A stretch of 45,699 bases of DNA from Nocardioides sp. Root1257 (GCF_001425175.1 NZ_LMDV01000005.1:801-46499), one strand, 5' to 3'; shown: positions 8,343-21,894, counted from the first letter of the stretch. Program-made: numbers and translations. The notes: a model not told the origin generated them from the letters alone.

Positions 8343-9082
8343 AGGTCACCCTCAAGATCTGGCGCCAGCCGGACGCCGCGTCGAAGGGCGCGATGCACAC
8401 CTACGAGCTCGACGGCGTCTCCGAGGACATGTCGTTCCTCGAGATGCTCGACGTCCTCAACGAGGAGCTCAACGGCAAGGGCGAGGACCCGGTCGCGTTC
8501 GACTCCGACTGCCGCGAGGGCATCTGCGGCATGTGCGGCCTGATGATCAACGGCCAGGCCCACGGCCCCGAGGTCACCACGACCTGCCAGCTGCACATGC
8601 GCTCCTTCAAGGACGGGGACGAGATCGTCATCGAGCCCTGGCGCGCCGACGCGTTCCCGGTCATCAAGGACCTCGTCGTCGACCGTGGCGCCTTCGACCG
8701 GATCATCCAGGCCGGCGGCTACATCTCGGTCAACACCGGCTCCGCCCCCGAGGCCCACTCCGTGCCGGTCCCCCGCGACGACGCGCTCCGCGCCTTCAAC
8801 GTGGCCACCTGCATCGGCTGCGGCGCCTGCGTCGCCGCCTGCCCCAACGGCTCGGCCTCGCTCTTCATGGGTGCCAAGATCACCCACCTCGGCGAGCTCC
8901 CGCAGGGCCAGCCCGAGCGCGACACCCGCGTCGTCGACATGGTCGCCCAGCACGACCACGAGGGCTTCGGCGGCTGCACCAACATCGGCGAGTGCACCGC
9001 CGCCTGCCCCAAGGAGATCCCGCTCGACGTGATCTCCCGCCTCAACTGGGACCTGCACCAGGCCATGCGCCACGGCCACTGA
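8339..9082 (+). CDS. sdhB: Succinate dehydrogenase/fumarate reductase iron-sulfur subunit
   Basis: This 247-residue protein has three Fe-S sites: [2Fe-2S] at C58, C63, C66 and C83; [4Fe-4S] in [12 protein letters not shown] (C158, C161, C164, C168); and [3Fe-4S] in [12 protein letters not shown] (C213, C219, C223). It relays electrons between SdhA and the b558 anchor. The GTG start at 8339 shares four bases with the sdhA stop. It is the last gene of the operon and is followed by a hairpin at 9077-9101. The cluster ligands are complete, so the subunit should be functional. Confidence 0.94.
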   Translation: MKVTLKIWRQPDAASKGAMHTYELDGVSEDMSFLEMLDVLNEELNGKGEDPVAFDSDCREGICGMCGLMINGQAHGPEVTTTCQLHMRSFKDGDEIVIEPWRADAFPVIKDLVVDRGAFDRIIQAGGYISVNTGSAPEAHSVPVPRDDALRAFNVATCIGCGACVAACPNGSASLFMGAKITHLGELPQGQPERDTRVVDMVAQHDHEGFGGCTNIGECTAACPKEIPLDVISRLNWDLHQAMRHGH

Positions 9083-9101
9083 CGCCGACCCGGCGCCAGT
9101 G
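9077..9101 (+). terminator. Hairpin at the end of the second sdh operon
   Basis: Arms 9077-9086 and 9092-9101 pair over ten positions with one mismatch around a five-base loop, overlapping the sdhB stop codon. There is no U-tract, as is usual in high-GC actinobacteria. The convergent gene ends at 9112, so the hairpin may serve both strands. Confidence 0.5.
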
Positions 9102-9111
9102 ACCGTGGGCG

Positions 9112-9429
9112 TCATCTGCCGAGGGGGACCTGCGACTTGTAGATCGACCCGTCGGGCCCGTACACGAGCGCCCAGTGCTGGAGCGCGCGGGGACCTGCAC
9201 CGCCCTTCGGCACCTGCTGGTCGTAGACCGAGCCGCCCGGCTGGTAGGCAGGCGGCGGGGCGGCCGGCGTCGGGCCGGGTGGGGCCGCCGGCTCAGACCC
9301 GAGGTTCCAGGGGACGACGACGGCGACGGTGAGGACGGCCGCGATCGTCAGCGCGATGGCGAGCAGGAGGCCCCTGCGGCCCGTGTGGATCGTGGGGGCC
9401 GGCACGGTCTGAACCTGTGTGGTGGTCAT
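9112..9429 (-). CDS. Small single-pass membrane protein with a proline-rich exposed tail (105 aa)
   Basis: GAGGAG precedes the ATG at 9429. Residues about 20-41 form one hydrophobic helix after a short positively charged N-terminus (GRRG), giving an N-in, C-out topology. The exposed part has a proline/alanine linker (about 48-66) followed by GGSVYDQQVPKGGAGPRA and ALVYGPDGSIYKSQVP, two related tyrosine-containing segments. No enzyme motif is visible. It sits ten bases after the DsrE-family gene and is probably co-transcribed with it. The function is unknown. Confidence 0.7.
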   Translation of the reverse strand: MTTTQVQTVPAPTIHTGRRGLLLAIALTIAAVLTVAVVVPWNLGSEPAAPPGPTPAAPPPAYQPGGSVYDQQVPKGGAGPRALQHWALVYGPDGSIYKSQVPLGR

Positions 9430-9439
9430 GACGGTCTCC

Positions 9440-9802
9440 TCAGTAGCTGAAGGTCGTGGCCGGCTCGTCGCCGATCCAGTTCCACATCGGGACGGTGCCG
9501 TTGATCTCGGCCCCCGGGATCAGGTCGTCCGCGTCGAGCTGGCGGGCGTTGACGCACAGCGGGCACACGAAGTAGCGGCCACCGGCGGCCTCGTAGCGCT
9601 TGACCAGCTCCTGGATCGACGGGCACCCGTCGCAGGCGATGCCCACGGCGACGCCGGGGACCGCGAGGCGCACCGCCTCCTTGGTCAGGAACATCAGCGT
9701 CTCGCGCCCGGTCTCCGCCGCACCGACGGCGACCAGGAAGGCGACACTCACCTTCTCGGGGTCCTCCAGACCCGTGGTCAGACTGACGACTGCCTTGCTC
9801 AT
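9440..9802 (-). CDS. DsrE-family protein with two CxxC motifs
   Basis: This 120-residue protein has the DsrE/DsrF alpha-beta fold pattern: an N-terminal strand MSKAVVSLTTGLEDPEKVS, then AFLVAVGAAETGRETLMFLT. It has two cysteine pairs, CDGC (C57, C60) and CPLC (C80, C83). The family carries out sulfur relay or small-molecule/redox functions. The cysteine pairs suggest thiol chemistry, but the substrate is unknown. The ATG at 9802 follows AAGGAG, which rejects the much longer open frame reading in from upstream. It lies downstream of a LuxR-type regulator on the same strand and upstream of a small membrane protein. A stem-loop and an inverted repeat lie just upstream (9829-9868). Confidence 0.82.
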   Translation of the reverse strand: MSKAVVSLTTGLEDPEKVSVAFLVAVGAAETGRETLMFLTKEAVRLAVPGVAVGIACDGCPSIQELVKRYEAAGGRYFVCPLCVNARQLDADDLIPGAEINGTVPMWNWIGDEPATTFSY

Positions 9803-9828
9803 GATGGTTCTCCTTGTCTCGTTGATCT

Positions 9829-9868
9829 CCCGGTCCGGCGGACCGGGTGACCCGAAACTAGGAGTCAC
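9829..9868 (-). promoter_or_regulatory. Promoter and 5' leader of the DsrE-family gene
   Basis: On the minus strand, a -10-like TAGTTT (plus 9855-9860) lies between the arms of GTGAC-N12-GTCAC (plus 9847-9868), a possible operator. Immediately downstream is a perfect 8-bp stem with a 3-base loop (plus 9829-9847), placed at the expected 5' end of the transcript and ahead of the AAGGAG site. Such a 5' stem could protect the mRNA or tune translation. Confidence 0.4.
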
Positions 9869-9881
9869 GCGGAGACATGTC

Positions 9882-9899
9882 GTCGGGCGAACACCCGAC
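9882..9899 (-). terminator. Short hairpin after the LuxR/HD-domain gene
   Basis: GTCGGG and CCCGAC (6-bp arms) flank a six-base loop 20 bases past the regulator's stop codon. It is a modest stem, so it may be only partly effective, and read-through into the DsrE gene is possible. Confidence 0.35.
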
Positions 9900-9918
9900 A
9901 AATCGGCAGGCGATCCGC

Positions 9919-11481
9919 TCAGGTCTCGAGCGGGTCGAGCAGGCCGTTGCGCAGCGCGAAGAGGGTCGCCGCCGAGCGCGACGAGGCCCCGCTCTTCATG
10001 TAGATCCGCTCGACGTGCGTGGCCGCCGTCTTGCGGGACACCCCGAGCTGGTCGGCGACCTCGCTGGTCGCCGCACCGCGCGCGATGAGTACCAGCACCT
10101 CCACCTCGCGGGGGGTGAGGCCGGCAGGCCCGGCGACCCTCCGCTTGCCGCCGACACCGGCGGCCGCCAGGACCGCGTCCGCGGCGTCCGCGTCGAGGCG
10201 GCCGGCGCTGGCCTCCTCCCGGAGCGCCGCCGCAGCGTTCCTCGGCGAGAGGGGTGGCCGCTCGGCCCGCGGCTCGGTCAGCGACCGGAAGGCACAGGCG
10301 GCGGCGAGGACCCGGGCCGTCATCGGGATGCTCGCGCCACCGACACCGCGGTGGTACCCGCTGCCGTCCATGCGCTCGTTGGCGTACGACGCGATCATGC
10401 CCAGACGGGCCAGCGCGGCCGGTCGGGCGAGCACGCGCTCGGTGTAGTACGAGCTGAGCCGGACCCGCTCCCACTCCGTGGCCGACAGGCTGCCCGGCTT
10501 GTCGAGGATCGGCGACGGTACGCCGTGCAGGCCGATGTCGTGCACGAAGCCGGCCCGCCTGGTCGCGGTCGCGTCGTCCGGTGGCAGGCCGAGCCGCTGC
10601 GCTGCCAGACCGGCCAGCTCGGCCACGCCGCTGGAGTGTCCGGCGCGGTGCGGCGAGCGCAGGTCCGTGAAGTCGGCCAGAGCGCCGAGCCCCTCGTCCA
10701 GCTCGGCGTCCGACAACGGTCTCCGCAGGCCGGGGACGTCGACCAGGAGCGCGCTGACGTCGTACTCCCCCTCCACCGAGGGCAGCACGTCGCCGGCGAT
10801 GTCGCACAAGGCGTCGACCAGGGCGGGGTCGAACTGCTTGCCCCGTCGGTCGCGGACGACCCGGACGGCGGCGTCGACCCCACCGTGGCGGTAGTGCACC
10901 TCGGCGACGTCACCGACGTGGAAGAGCCGGACCCACAACGACAGGTCCTGGCCAGCGACGCCGTCCGGCACCCCACGCCCGTCCCACCGGGCGAAGAACT
11001 GTCGCACCGCGCCCGACACCGCCGGGTCGAGCCCGAGCCGGTCAGCCAGCGTCGACGTGATGAGGCAGTGCGACTGGATGCCCTGGATGACCCGGCGGCC
11101 CCCGGTGGAGAGGATCGTGCTGCTGACCTTGACCCGGCTCGCCGCCCCGCCCGCACCGGCGTGGGAGAGGAAGAAGCGGAACCCCGAGAAGCCGCCCAGG
11201 TCGGCGTCGTAGCTGTCGGCCCGGAACGCGATGTCGTCTCCGAAGAACGACGCGACCTCGGGGGCATCGGCGACGCACCCCACCCAGGACAGCATCGCGA
11301 TGTAGAAGAGCGATGCCTGCTCGTCGTCGGGGAGCCCGACGTGCGCACCGAGCCGGGAGGCGATCCGCCAGGAGCGCAGCAGGTGCTCCATCGGCTGGCC
11401 GAGCCCCAGGTCCGTGGCCAGCGAGTACGCGGCCAGGACCTCGGCCAGGGTCACACCGGAGTCAGCACCGTCGCGCGCCAC
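9919..11481 (-). CDS. HD-domain signalling protein with LuxR-type DNA-binding domain (520 aa)
   Basis: The C-terminus (about 453-515) is a LuxR helix-turn-helix (LTPREVEVLVLIARG, then QLGVSRKTAATHVERIYMK). The centre (about 278-400) is HD-GYP-like, with H282, FVHDIGLHG (H314-D315) and ERMDGSGYH (369-377). The N-terminal half contains a second, weaker copy ending in RWDGRGVPDGVAG (165-177). In HD-GYP phosphodiesterases the final motif is HHExxDGxGYP; here the histidine pair and the proline are replaced, so cyclic-nucleotide hydrolysis is doubtful and sensing is more likely. A GTG start at 11481 is supported by TACACT six bases upstream (leaderless). It probably regulates itself and the DsrE pair downstream. 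Confidence 0.82.
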   Translation of the reverse strand: MARDGADSGVTLAEVLAAYSLATDLGLGQPMEHLLRSWRIASRLGAHVGLPDDEQASLFYIAMLSWVGCVADAPEVASFFGDDIAFRADSYDADLGGFSGFRFFLSHAGAGGAASRVKVSSTILSTGGRRVIQGIQSHCLITSTLADRLGLDPAVSGAVRQFFARWDGRGVPDGVAGQDLSLWVRLFHVGDVAEVHYRHGGVDAAVRVVRDRRGKQFDPALVDALCDIAGDVLPSVEGEYDVSALLVDVPGLRRPLSDAELDEGLGALADFTDLRSPHRAGHSSGVAELAGLAAQRLGLPPDDATATRRAGFVHDIGLHGVPSPILDKPGSLSATEWERVRLSSYYTERVLARPAALARLGMIASYANERMDGSGYHRGVGGASIPMTARVLAAACAFRSLTEPRAERPPLSPRNAAAALREEASAGRLDADAADAVLAAAGVGGKRRVAGPAGLTPREVEVLVLIARGAATSEVADQLGVSRKTAATHVERIYMKSGASSRSAATLFALRNGLLDPLET

Positions 11482-11487
11482 GAGCGG

Positions 11488-11493
11488 AGTGTA
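11488..11493 (-). promoter_or_regulatory. -10 hexamer TACACT for the LuxR/HD gene
   Basis: On the minus strand TACACT ends six bases before the GTG at 11481, with no Shine-Dalgarno between them. This is the leaderless arrangement and supports that start codon. Confidence 0.5.
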
Positions 11494-11535
11494 CGAGGTC
11501 GACGACGATCGGTCAGCCGTGCGTGCGCTCGAGCC

Positions 11536-12570
11536 TCATGTCTTCTTCCTGCTGAGCCTGCGGACCAGGGCCATGGCGCCGAGCATCGTGGCGGCGCCGG
11601 CGGCGTACGACGCGGCCCAGGGGTACTCGAGCTCGCGCTCGACCCTGCGCAGCGGCGGGGAGGGCGGGCCCTCGACGGGGGCGGCGACCGGTTCCGGGCG
11701 GGCTGCGCGCGCCTCACGCGACGTGTGCGCCCACGCGGCGGCGTACATGACGACCCGCGAGAAGTAGTTGATCCAGACGAGCACGATCAGCGCGATACCG
11801 AAGGCCTGGAACGCCGGGTTCCCCTGCGTCGACCGGAAGAGGATCGTCGAGAGCTGCTTGAGGACCTCGAAGGCGATCGCGCCGAGCAGCGCGCCCGACC
11901 ACAGGGAGCGTCGGGGCGTGTGCGGCTCGGCCAGGAGCACGAACATCGAGAAGAACAGCAGCATGTTGGCGCCGAGCCCCAGGACGATCGTGAGCAGCGT
12001 GACGAGCCAGCTCAGCTCCTCCCCCAGGTGGACCCAGTCGAGCACGTCCTTGGAGAAGCCCCCGACGAAGCCCGCCACCGCCACGGAGACCAGCAGGATC
12101 ACGCCGATCAGGGCCAGGGTGAGCAGGTCGCGGAGCTTGCCGAAGACGAAGTTGGGCTGCTCCTTCGCCGGGACCTCGAACACCACGACCAGCGCGTCGC
12201 GCATCGCGGCGAGCCAGCCCAGGCCGGAGTAGAGCAGGACGACGGCGCCGATGATGCCGAGGGTCGCCGCGGCCTTCTGGATGTCGTCGAGCTGGATCTG
12301 TCCGTCGCTGGTGCCGATCAGGCCGGGCATCACGCTGTTGAGCGCGTCCGTGAGGTTCTGCTCGGCGTCGGGATAGACCTTCGAGATCCACCCGACGACG
12401 AAGAACGCCAGGGCCAGGATCGGGAAGAACGACAGGAACGCGAAGTAGGTCACCGCGCCGGCCTGCTGCCCGGCCTTCACGGCGCCGTAGTGCTCCTGCA
12501 TGCGGACCGCGTGGTCGACCAGCGGTCGCCGTCGACGCAGCTCCGCGAGACGCTCCTTCGGTGAGGGCAT
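11536..12570 (-). CDS. YihY/YhjD-family inner membrane protein
   Basis: The 344-residue protein has the UPF0761/YihY profile. A basic N-terminus is followed by AVTYFAFLSFFPILALAFFVVGW, the family signature, and then about five more membrane helices to about residue 265. The soluble tail (about 270-310) is proline/arginine-rich and a last hydrophobic segment (about 314-335) precedes a basic RRLSRKK end. Family members were once called RNase BN, but that label is not supported; transport or envelope roles are proposed. It follows the 2H phosphoesterase gene after two bases. In Mycobacterium tuberculosis the homologue yhjD (Rv3335c) also lies next to trpS, so the neighbourhood is conserved. Confidence 0.86.
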   Translation of the reverse strand: MPSPKERLAELRRRRPLVDHAVRMQEHYGAVKAGQQAGAVTYFAFLSFFPILALAFFVVGWISKVYPDAEQNLTDALNSVMPGLIGTSDGQIQLDDIQKAAATLGIIGAVVLLYSGLGWLAAMRDALVVVFEVPAKEQPNFVFGKLRDLLTLALIGVILLVSVAVAGFVGGFSKDVLDWVHLGEELSWLVTLLTIVLGLGANMLLFFSMFVLLAEPHTPRRSLWSGALLGAIAFEVLKQLSTILFRSTQGNPAFQAFGIALIVLVWINYFSRVVMYAAAWAHTSREARAARPEPVAAPVEGPPSPPLRRVERELEYPWAASYAAGAATMLGAMALVRRLSRKKT

Positions 12571-12572
12571 CG

Positions 12573-13094
12573 TCAGCCGGAGGTGCCCTGGAGGGCGAAC
12601 CGACGGGTCGGCTGCCAGCCGGCGTCCTCGTCGTGGACGTAGAGGTGGAAGTCGGTGACGTCGAACTCGCACTCGAAGGCGCCCAGCTCGTCGAAGGCCC
12701 GGTCCAGCAGGGCGTCCTCGAGGTGGTGGGCGACCGTGACGTGGGGGTGGTACGGGTACTGCAGCGCGACGTCGAGCGGACCGCGGCGTACGACGCCGGC
12801 GAGCTGCTCGCACTGCGAGATGCCCTCGACCAGGGTCACGAACACGACGGGCGACACGGGGCGGAAGGTACCCGTTCCGCGGAGATGTACGCAGTAGGCG
12901 GAGACCGAGTCCGCGGCCGCCTCCAGGTGCTTCTCGACGTCGGCCAGCTGGAGGTCGTCGATCTCGGTCGGCGGCACGAGCGTGATGTGGGTCGGGATCA
13001 TCGCCGCCGTGGTGTCACCCACGGCGGTCCGATAGTCCTGCAGCTCGCTCGCCCAGGGCTCCGGGATCGCGACTGCCACTCCAATCGTCGGCAC
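12573..13094 (-). CDS. 2'-5' RNA ligase-like 2H phosphoesterase
   Basis: This 173-residue protein has the two H-x-T/S motifs that define the 2H superfamily, HITL at 36-39 and HVTV at 118-121, spaced as in LigT/ThpR-type proteins. Such enzymes act on 2'-5' linkages or cyclic phosphates in RNA or nucleotides; the substrate here is not evident. The GTG at 13094 is chosen because the minus-strand -10 TAGGGT lies seven bases upstream and there is no Shine-Dalgarno. That hexamer uses the TAG stop codon of trpS. The YihY gene starts two bases after this gene ends, implying co-transcription. Confidence 0.84.
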   Translation of the reverse strand: MPTIGVAVAIPEPWASELQDYRTAVGDTTAAMIPTHITLVPPTEIDDLQLADVEKHLEAAADSVSAYCVHLRGTGTFRPVSPVVFVTLVEGISQCEQLAGVVRRGPLDVALQYPYHPHVTVAHHLEDALLDRAFDELGAFECEFDVTDFHLYVHDEDAGWQPTRRFALQGTSG

Positions 13095-13104
13095 GTCTAG
13101 GACC

Positions 13105-15388
<2,284 letters not shown>

Positions 15389-15528
15389 GCCGTCTGCAAC
15401 CGGGCGTCGGGGCGGTCGTATTCCGAGTTCATGTGTGATCCAGGCTATCGGCGCCTCAGGTCGGGGCCCGCATCGCCGATAGGGGCGAGGACAGCACCAC
15501 CACCTGACGACTCGAGGCCTCCCCCACC

Positions 15529-17154
15529 ATGCGCACGCTGCTCCACCACCTGTCGATCGGCCGACGGCTCTCGCTCGCCTTCGGCATCCTCTGCCTCCTC
15601 CTGGCCGTCGTGGCCGGCACCGGTGTCCACGCCGCCCAGCAGCAGGTCGACCTCCGGGCCGACCAGCAGCGCCTCGCCGAGATGCGTGACGACGTCAAGG
15701 AGCTGCGCTACCTCGACGCCGACGTCAGCGGCTGGCAGGGCTTCATCTTCGCCGAGGCCACCCAGACCGACCCGGCGGACGCGGTCCAGCCGGACGCCGA
15801 CAACATGTCCGGGCTGCTCGCCGACAAGAAGATCGTCGACGACCTGCTCGCGGGCTTCGACGAGGACGCGCTCAGCGGCGCCGAGGCCGACGACTTCGCG
15901 ACCATCAAGCAGCAGTGGGCCGACTTCTTCACCGCGTCCGACACCTGGGGCCAGCAGCTCGGGGCGGTCAAGACGGACGCCGACATGCGGGCGGCCTTCG
16001 AGTTCCTCAACGCCGGCGACCTGGCCACGACGTGGTCGGACCTCCTCAAGAGCACCCAGAAGCTGGTCGACTCGGTCGACAAGCGCACCGCTGCCCTCGA
16101 CAAGCACGCGGACGCGGTGGCGACCGACGCCAAGCGGACCATCTGGATCGCCGCCGTGCTCGCCCTGCTGCTCGCGATCGCCATGGGCATCGCGGTCACC
16201 CGCTCGATCGTGCGGCCCGTACGCCGGTTCGTCGGTGCCGTCGACCGGGTCGCCGAGGGTGACCTGACCGCCTCGCCGGAGATCCAGCAGCGCGACGAGA
16301 TCGGCCAGCTGGCGGCGTCGTTCGACACGACCATGGCCTCCCTGCGCCGGATCGTCACCACGATGGCCGAGTCCGCGACCACCGTCGCGGCCGCCGCCGA
16401 GGAGATCGCCGTCACCTCCAACTCGATCTCCGACTCCGCCGTCCAGACGTCGTCCGAGGCGCTGCTCGTGAGCGCCGCCGCCGACGCCGTCTCGCAGAAC
16501 GTCCAGACGGTCGCCGCCGGCTCCGAGCAGATGGGCGCCTCGATCCAGGAGATCGCCCGCAGCGCCCACGACGCCGCCGGGGTCGCCACCGAGGCGGTCC
16601 GCACCGCCGAGGAGACCGGGGAGACCGTCGGCAAGCTCGGCATCTCCTCGCAGGAGATCGGCAACGTCGTCAAGGTGATCACCTCGATCGCCGAGCAGAC
16701 CAACCTGCTCGCGCTCAACGCGACCATCGAGGCCGCGCGCGCCGGCGAAGCCGGCAAGGGCTTCGCCGTCGTGGCCAACGAGGTCAAGGAGCTCGCGCAG
16801 GAGACCGCGCGGGCCACCGAGGAGATCACCCAGCGGGTCGGCGCCATCCAGGCGGACGCGGCCGGCGCCGTGGACGCGATCGGCCAGATCGGCACGGTCG
16901 TCGCCCGGATCAGCGACTCGCAGACCACCATCGCCGCCGCGGTGGAGGAGCAGACGCTCACCACCCAGGAGATGAACCGCAACGTCGCCGACGCCGCGAC
17001 CGGCTCCGGCGAGATCGCCCAGACGGTCGGCCGCGTGGCCGACGCGTCCCAGGTGACGACGGACAGCGTGCAGCAGCTGCACGGCGCCGTCGCCGACCTG
17101 TCGCAGATGTCGGTCCAGCTCCAGGAGCTGGTCTCGACGTTCCGCTACGTGTGA
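15529..17154 (+). CDS. Methyl-accepting chemotaxis protein (541 aa)
   Basis: TM1 is at about 12-34. A sensing domain of about 170 residues follows, probably a four-helix bundle. TM2 is at 204-224, HAMP at about 225-277, and the rest is a coiled-coil signalling domain. The hairpin tip contains [21 protein letters not shown], the CheA/CheW-binding sequence. From EIGNVVKV to the C-terminus there are 166 residues. No CheR-tethering pentapeptide is present at the C-terminus (ends FRYV). It stands alone here, more than 20 kb from the che cluster at 38-45 kb, and is followed by a strong hairpin. The ligand is unknown. Confidence 0.93.
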   Translation: MRTLLHHLSIGRRLSLAFGILCLLLAVVAGTGVHAAQQQVDLRADQQRLAEMRDDVKELRYLDADVSGWQGFIFAEATQTDPADAVQPDADNMSGLLADKKIVDDLLAGFDEDALSGAEADDFATIKQQWADFFTASDTWGQQLGAVKTDADMRAAFEFLNAGDLATTWSDLLKSTQKLVDSVDKRTAALDKHADAVATDAKRTIWIAAVLALLLAIAMGIAVTRSIVRPVRRFVGAVDRVAEGDLTASPEIQQRDEIGQLAASFDTTMASLRRIVTTMAESATTVAAAAEEIAVTSNSISDSAVQTSSEALLVSAAADAVSQNVQTVAAGSEQMGASIQEIARSAHDAAGVATEAVRTAEETGETVGKLGISSQEIGNVVKVITSIAEQTNLLALNATIEAARAGEAGKGFAVVANEVKELAQETARATEEITQRVGAIQADAAGAVDAIGQIGTVVARISDSQTTIAAAVEEQTLTTQEMNRNVADAATGSGEIAQTVGRVADASQVTTDSVQQLHGAVADLSQMSVQLQELVSTFRYV

Positions 17155-17169
17155 GCGGGCGGTCGGAGG

Positions 17170-19966
<2,797 letters not shown>

Positions 19967-20047
19967 CTAGCCGGGGGCTCCCACGGGTATCGTGCTGTCG
20001 GCGCGTCCGACGGGGATGCTCGACCAGCTCGACCGAAGGGGCAGGAC

Positions 20048-21106
20048 ATGGCGGACTCCACCATCCGGCAGAAGCTCACCGCCGAGGTGCTCGGGACGTT
20101 CGTCCTGGTGCTCTTCGGCTGCGGCTCGGTCGTCGTCTACCAGACCGCGCAGGTCGCGAACGACGGACGGCTGCTGCCGTCGACGGTGACCACCGTCGGC
20201 CTGACCTTCGGCGTCGTGGTGATGGTGATGGCCTACGCGTTCGGCCGGGTCTCGGGGGCGCACTTCAACCCCGCCGTGTCCGTCGGTGCCGCGATGGGCG
20301 GCCGGATGCCGTGGCGGCACGTCGGTCTGTACGTCGTCGCGCAGCTCGTCGGCGCGATCCTCGGCGCCCTGGTGCTCTTCGTCCTGATGCAGGGCTTCGA
20401 CTCGTTCAGCGCCGAGGGGCACATGGGCCAGAACGCCTTCGGCGACCAGGGCAGCGGCTACGCCTGGTGGGCGGCCTTCCTGCTCGAGCTGGTGCTCACC
20501 GCCGTCTTCGTGACCGTGATCCTCGCTGTGACGGACGAGCGCAACGAGCACCCCTCGCTCGCACCGCTGACGATCGGCTTCACGCTCGCTGCGATCCACT
20601 TCGTCGCGATCCCGGCCACCGGCACCTCCGTCAACCCGGCCCGGTCGATCGGGCCCGCGCTCTTCGCCGGCACGGACGCGATCGCCCAGCTGTGGCTCTT
20701 CATCCTGGCGCCGCTGGTCGGGGCGACCATCGCGGGCCTGCTCTACCCGATCCTGTTCGGCCGGGTCGGCGACGCCGTCCCCGGCTCTGGCATCAGCTTC
20801 AGCCGGCCACGGACGGCCGCGCAGGTCCCGGGCTACGCCGCGCCGGACCAGTACCAGCAGCAGTGGAACCAGGACCCCGCCCCGATCATCCAGGACGGCT
20901 GGCAGTGGGACCCGGCCGGCCAGCAGTGGCACCCGGTCGGCTCCACCCCCGAGCAGTGGCAGGCGCAGCAGGCGGCCGAGCAGGCGGGCGCGCCCTACGC
21001 CGAGGAGGTCGTGGTCGAGGAGACGATCGTGATCGCGGACGAGCCCACCGACGCTCCGCTCGACGGTCCCGGCCCCGACGACACCCAGATCCGACCGCCC
21101 AGCTGA
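20048..21106 (+). CDS. aqpZ: Aquaporin (MIP family) with a long cytoplasmic tail
   Basis: The 352-residue protein has six membrane helices and the two half-helix NPA motifs, HFNPAVS (NPA 74-76) and SVNPARS (196-198). H184 in AIHFVAI and R199 after the second NPA fit the narrow selectivity filter of water channels rather than glycerol facilitators. Unlike AqpZ (about 230 residues) it carries a tail of about 112 residues after residue 240. The tail is rich in Q, P, W and acids, with [15 protein letters not shown] (284-298) and a strongly acidic end. The ATG at 20048 follows GGGGCAGG, and a TATCGT -10 is at 19987-19992. Function of the tail is unknown. Confidence 0.9.
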   Translation: MADSTIRQKLTAEVLGTFVLVLFGCGSVVVYQTAQVANDGRLLPSTVTTVGLTFGVVVMVMAYAFGRVSGAHFNPAVSVGAAMGGRMPWRHVGLYVVAQLVGAILGALVLFVLMQGFDSFSAEGHMGQNAFGDQGSGYAWWAAFLLELVLTAVFVTVILAVTDERNEHPSLAPLTIGFTLAAIHFVAIPATGTSVNPARSIGPALFAGTDAIAQLWLFILAPLVGATIAGLLYPILFGRVGDAVPGSGISFSRPRTAAQVPGYAAPDQYQQQWNQDPAPIIQDGWQWDPAGQQWHPVGSTPEQWQAQQAAEQAGAPYAEEVVVEETIVIADEPTDAPLDGPGPDDTQIRPPS

Positions 21107-21108
21107 CC

Positions 21109-21140
21109 GGCTGAGCGCTAGCCGGAGACGTCGCTCAGCC
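21109..21140. terminator. Hairpin between convergent aquaporin and lipoprotein genes
   Basis: Nine-base arms (21109-21117, 21132-21140) pair perfectly around a 14-base loop. The left arm is three bases past the aquaporin stop and the right arm lies in the end of the lipoprotein coding region. Confidence 0.5.
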
Positions 21141-21792
21141 GCACCGTGCGGCCGGGTCGCTGCTCCTCCACGAGGCCGAGGCCGCGCGACCAGTACTGCT
21201 CGGTCGGTCCGCTCGCCCCGAGGTCCGAGGTGACCTCGGTGACCAGCAGGTCGTCGTACGACCCCGCGGGGACCGTCGCCGAGCCGCGCAGGGAGGTCAC
21301 GGTGGCGACGTCCTCCACGACGCCCTCCTGGAGGGCGAGCCGGTAGCCGTCGCCGACGCGCGGGTCGGCCGGCATCGCCAGTCCCGCCTCGGCGCCGTCC
21401 GCGCCGGCCGTCCACTCCCCCTCGCGCCCGAACCACCACACGTTGCCGTCGGCGTCCTGCGCGAACCAGTCCGTCGTCGACGTGCCGGACTCGGTGCTGA
21501 CCCGCGCCGTCGTCGCCACGCCCTCGACCTCGGGACCGGGCGCCACCGCGACCGTGAGCCGGTGCCCGCCGACGACGTCCACCACGTCGTAGGTCCACGT
21601 GCGCCCGGCCGGGAGTGGGAGCCAGGGGTTGTCGACCCCGGCGACGAAGTCGCCCGGGTCGGGGGACGGAGTCGGGATGGTCAGCTCGTCGATGCCCGAC
21701 GGCGGGCTCGAGACCGAGGCGCTGCCGCAGCCGCCCAGGACGGGGACCAGCACCGCGACCAGGGCGATGACCACCCGGGCGCGCACCGTCAT
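21118..21792 (-). CDS. Putative lipoprotein of unknown function (224 aa)
   Basis: The ATG at 21792 gives a signal peptide MTVRARVVIALVAVLVPV followed by the lipobox LGGC, so the mature protein would be lipidated at that cysteine and face the outside. A serine/proline linker precedes a domain with VAGVDNPWLPLPAGRTWTYD, a phrase common in secreted actinobacterial proteins. It also has repeated beta-like stretches (WFAQDADGNVWWFGREGEW). No catalytic motif is seen. The start proposed here removes an unlikely 19-residue extension. It is divergent from mdh, and the shared spacer contains the GCTAGC that gives -10-like hexamers on both strands. Confidence 0.75.
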   Translation of the reverse strand: MTVRARVVIALVAVLVPVLGGCGSASVSSPPSGIDELTIPTPSPDPGDFVAGVDNPWLPLPAGRTWTYDVVDVVGGHRLTVAVAPGPEVEGVATTARVSTESGTSTTDWFAQDADGNVWWFGREGEWTAGADGAEAGLAMPADPRVGDGYRLALQEGVVEDVATVTSLRGSATVPAGSYDDLLVTEVTSDLGASGPTEQYWSRGLGLVEEQRPGRTVRLSDVSG

Positions 21793-21825
21793 GGACCCCA
21801 GCATCGCAGGGGGCCGCGCCGCTGC

Positions 21826-21831
21826 TAGCGT
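21826..21831 (+). promoter_or_regulatory. -10 hexamer TAGCGT for mdh
   Basis: TAGCGT lies 63 bases before the mdh GTG, leaving a leader of about 55 bases with an AAGGAG ribosome site near its end. It is the same hexamer as at the second sdh operon. Confidence 0.4.
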
Positions 21832-21894
21832 CGGGATCCGGACATCCACCGTTCCTCACCACCCCCTGTTCGTCGAAGTTGTCAAGGAGTCGTC

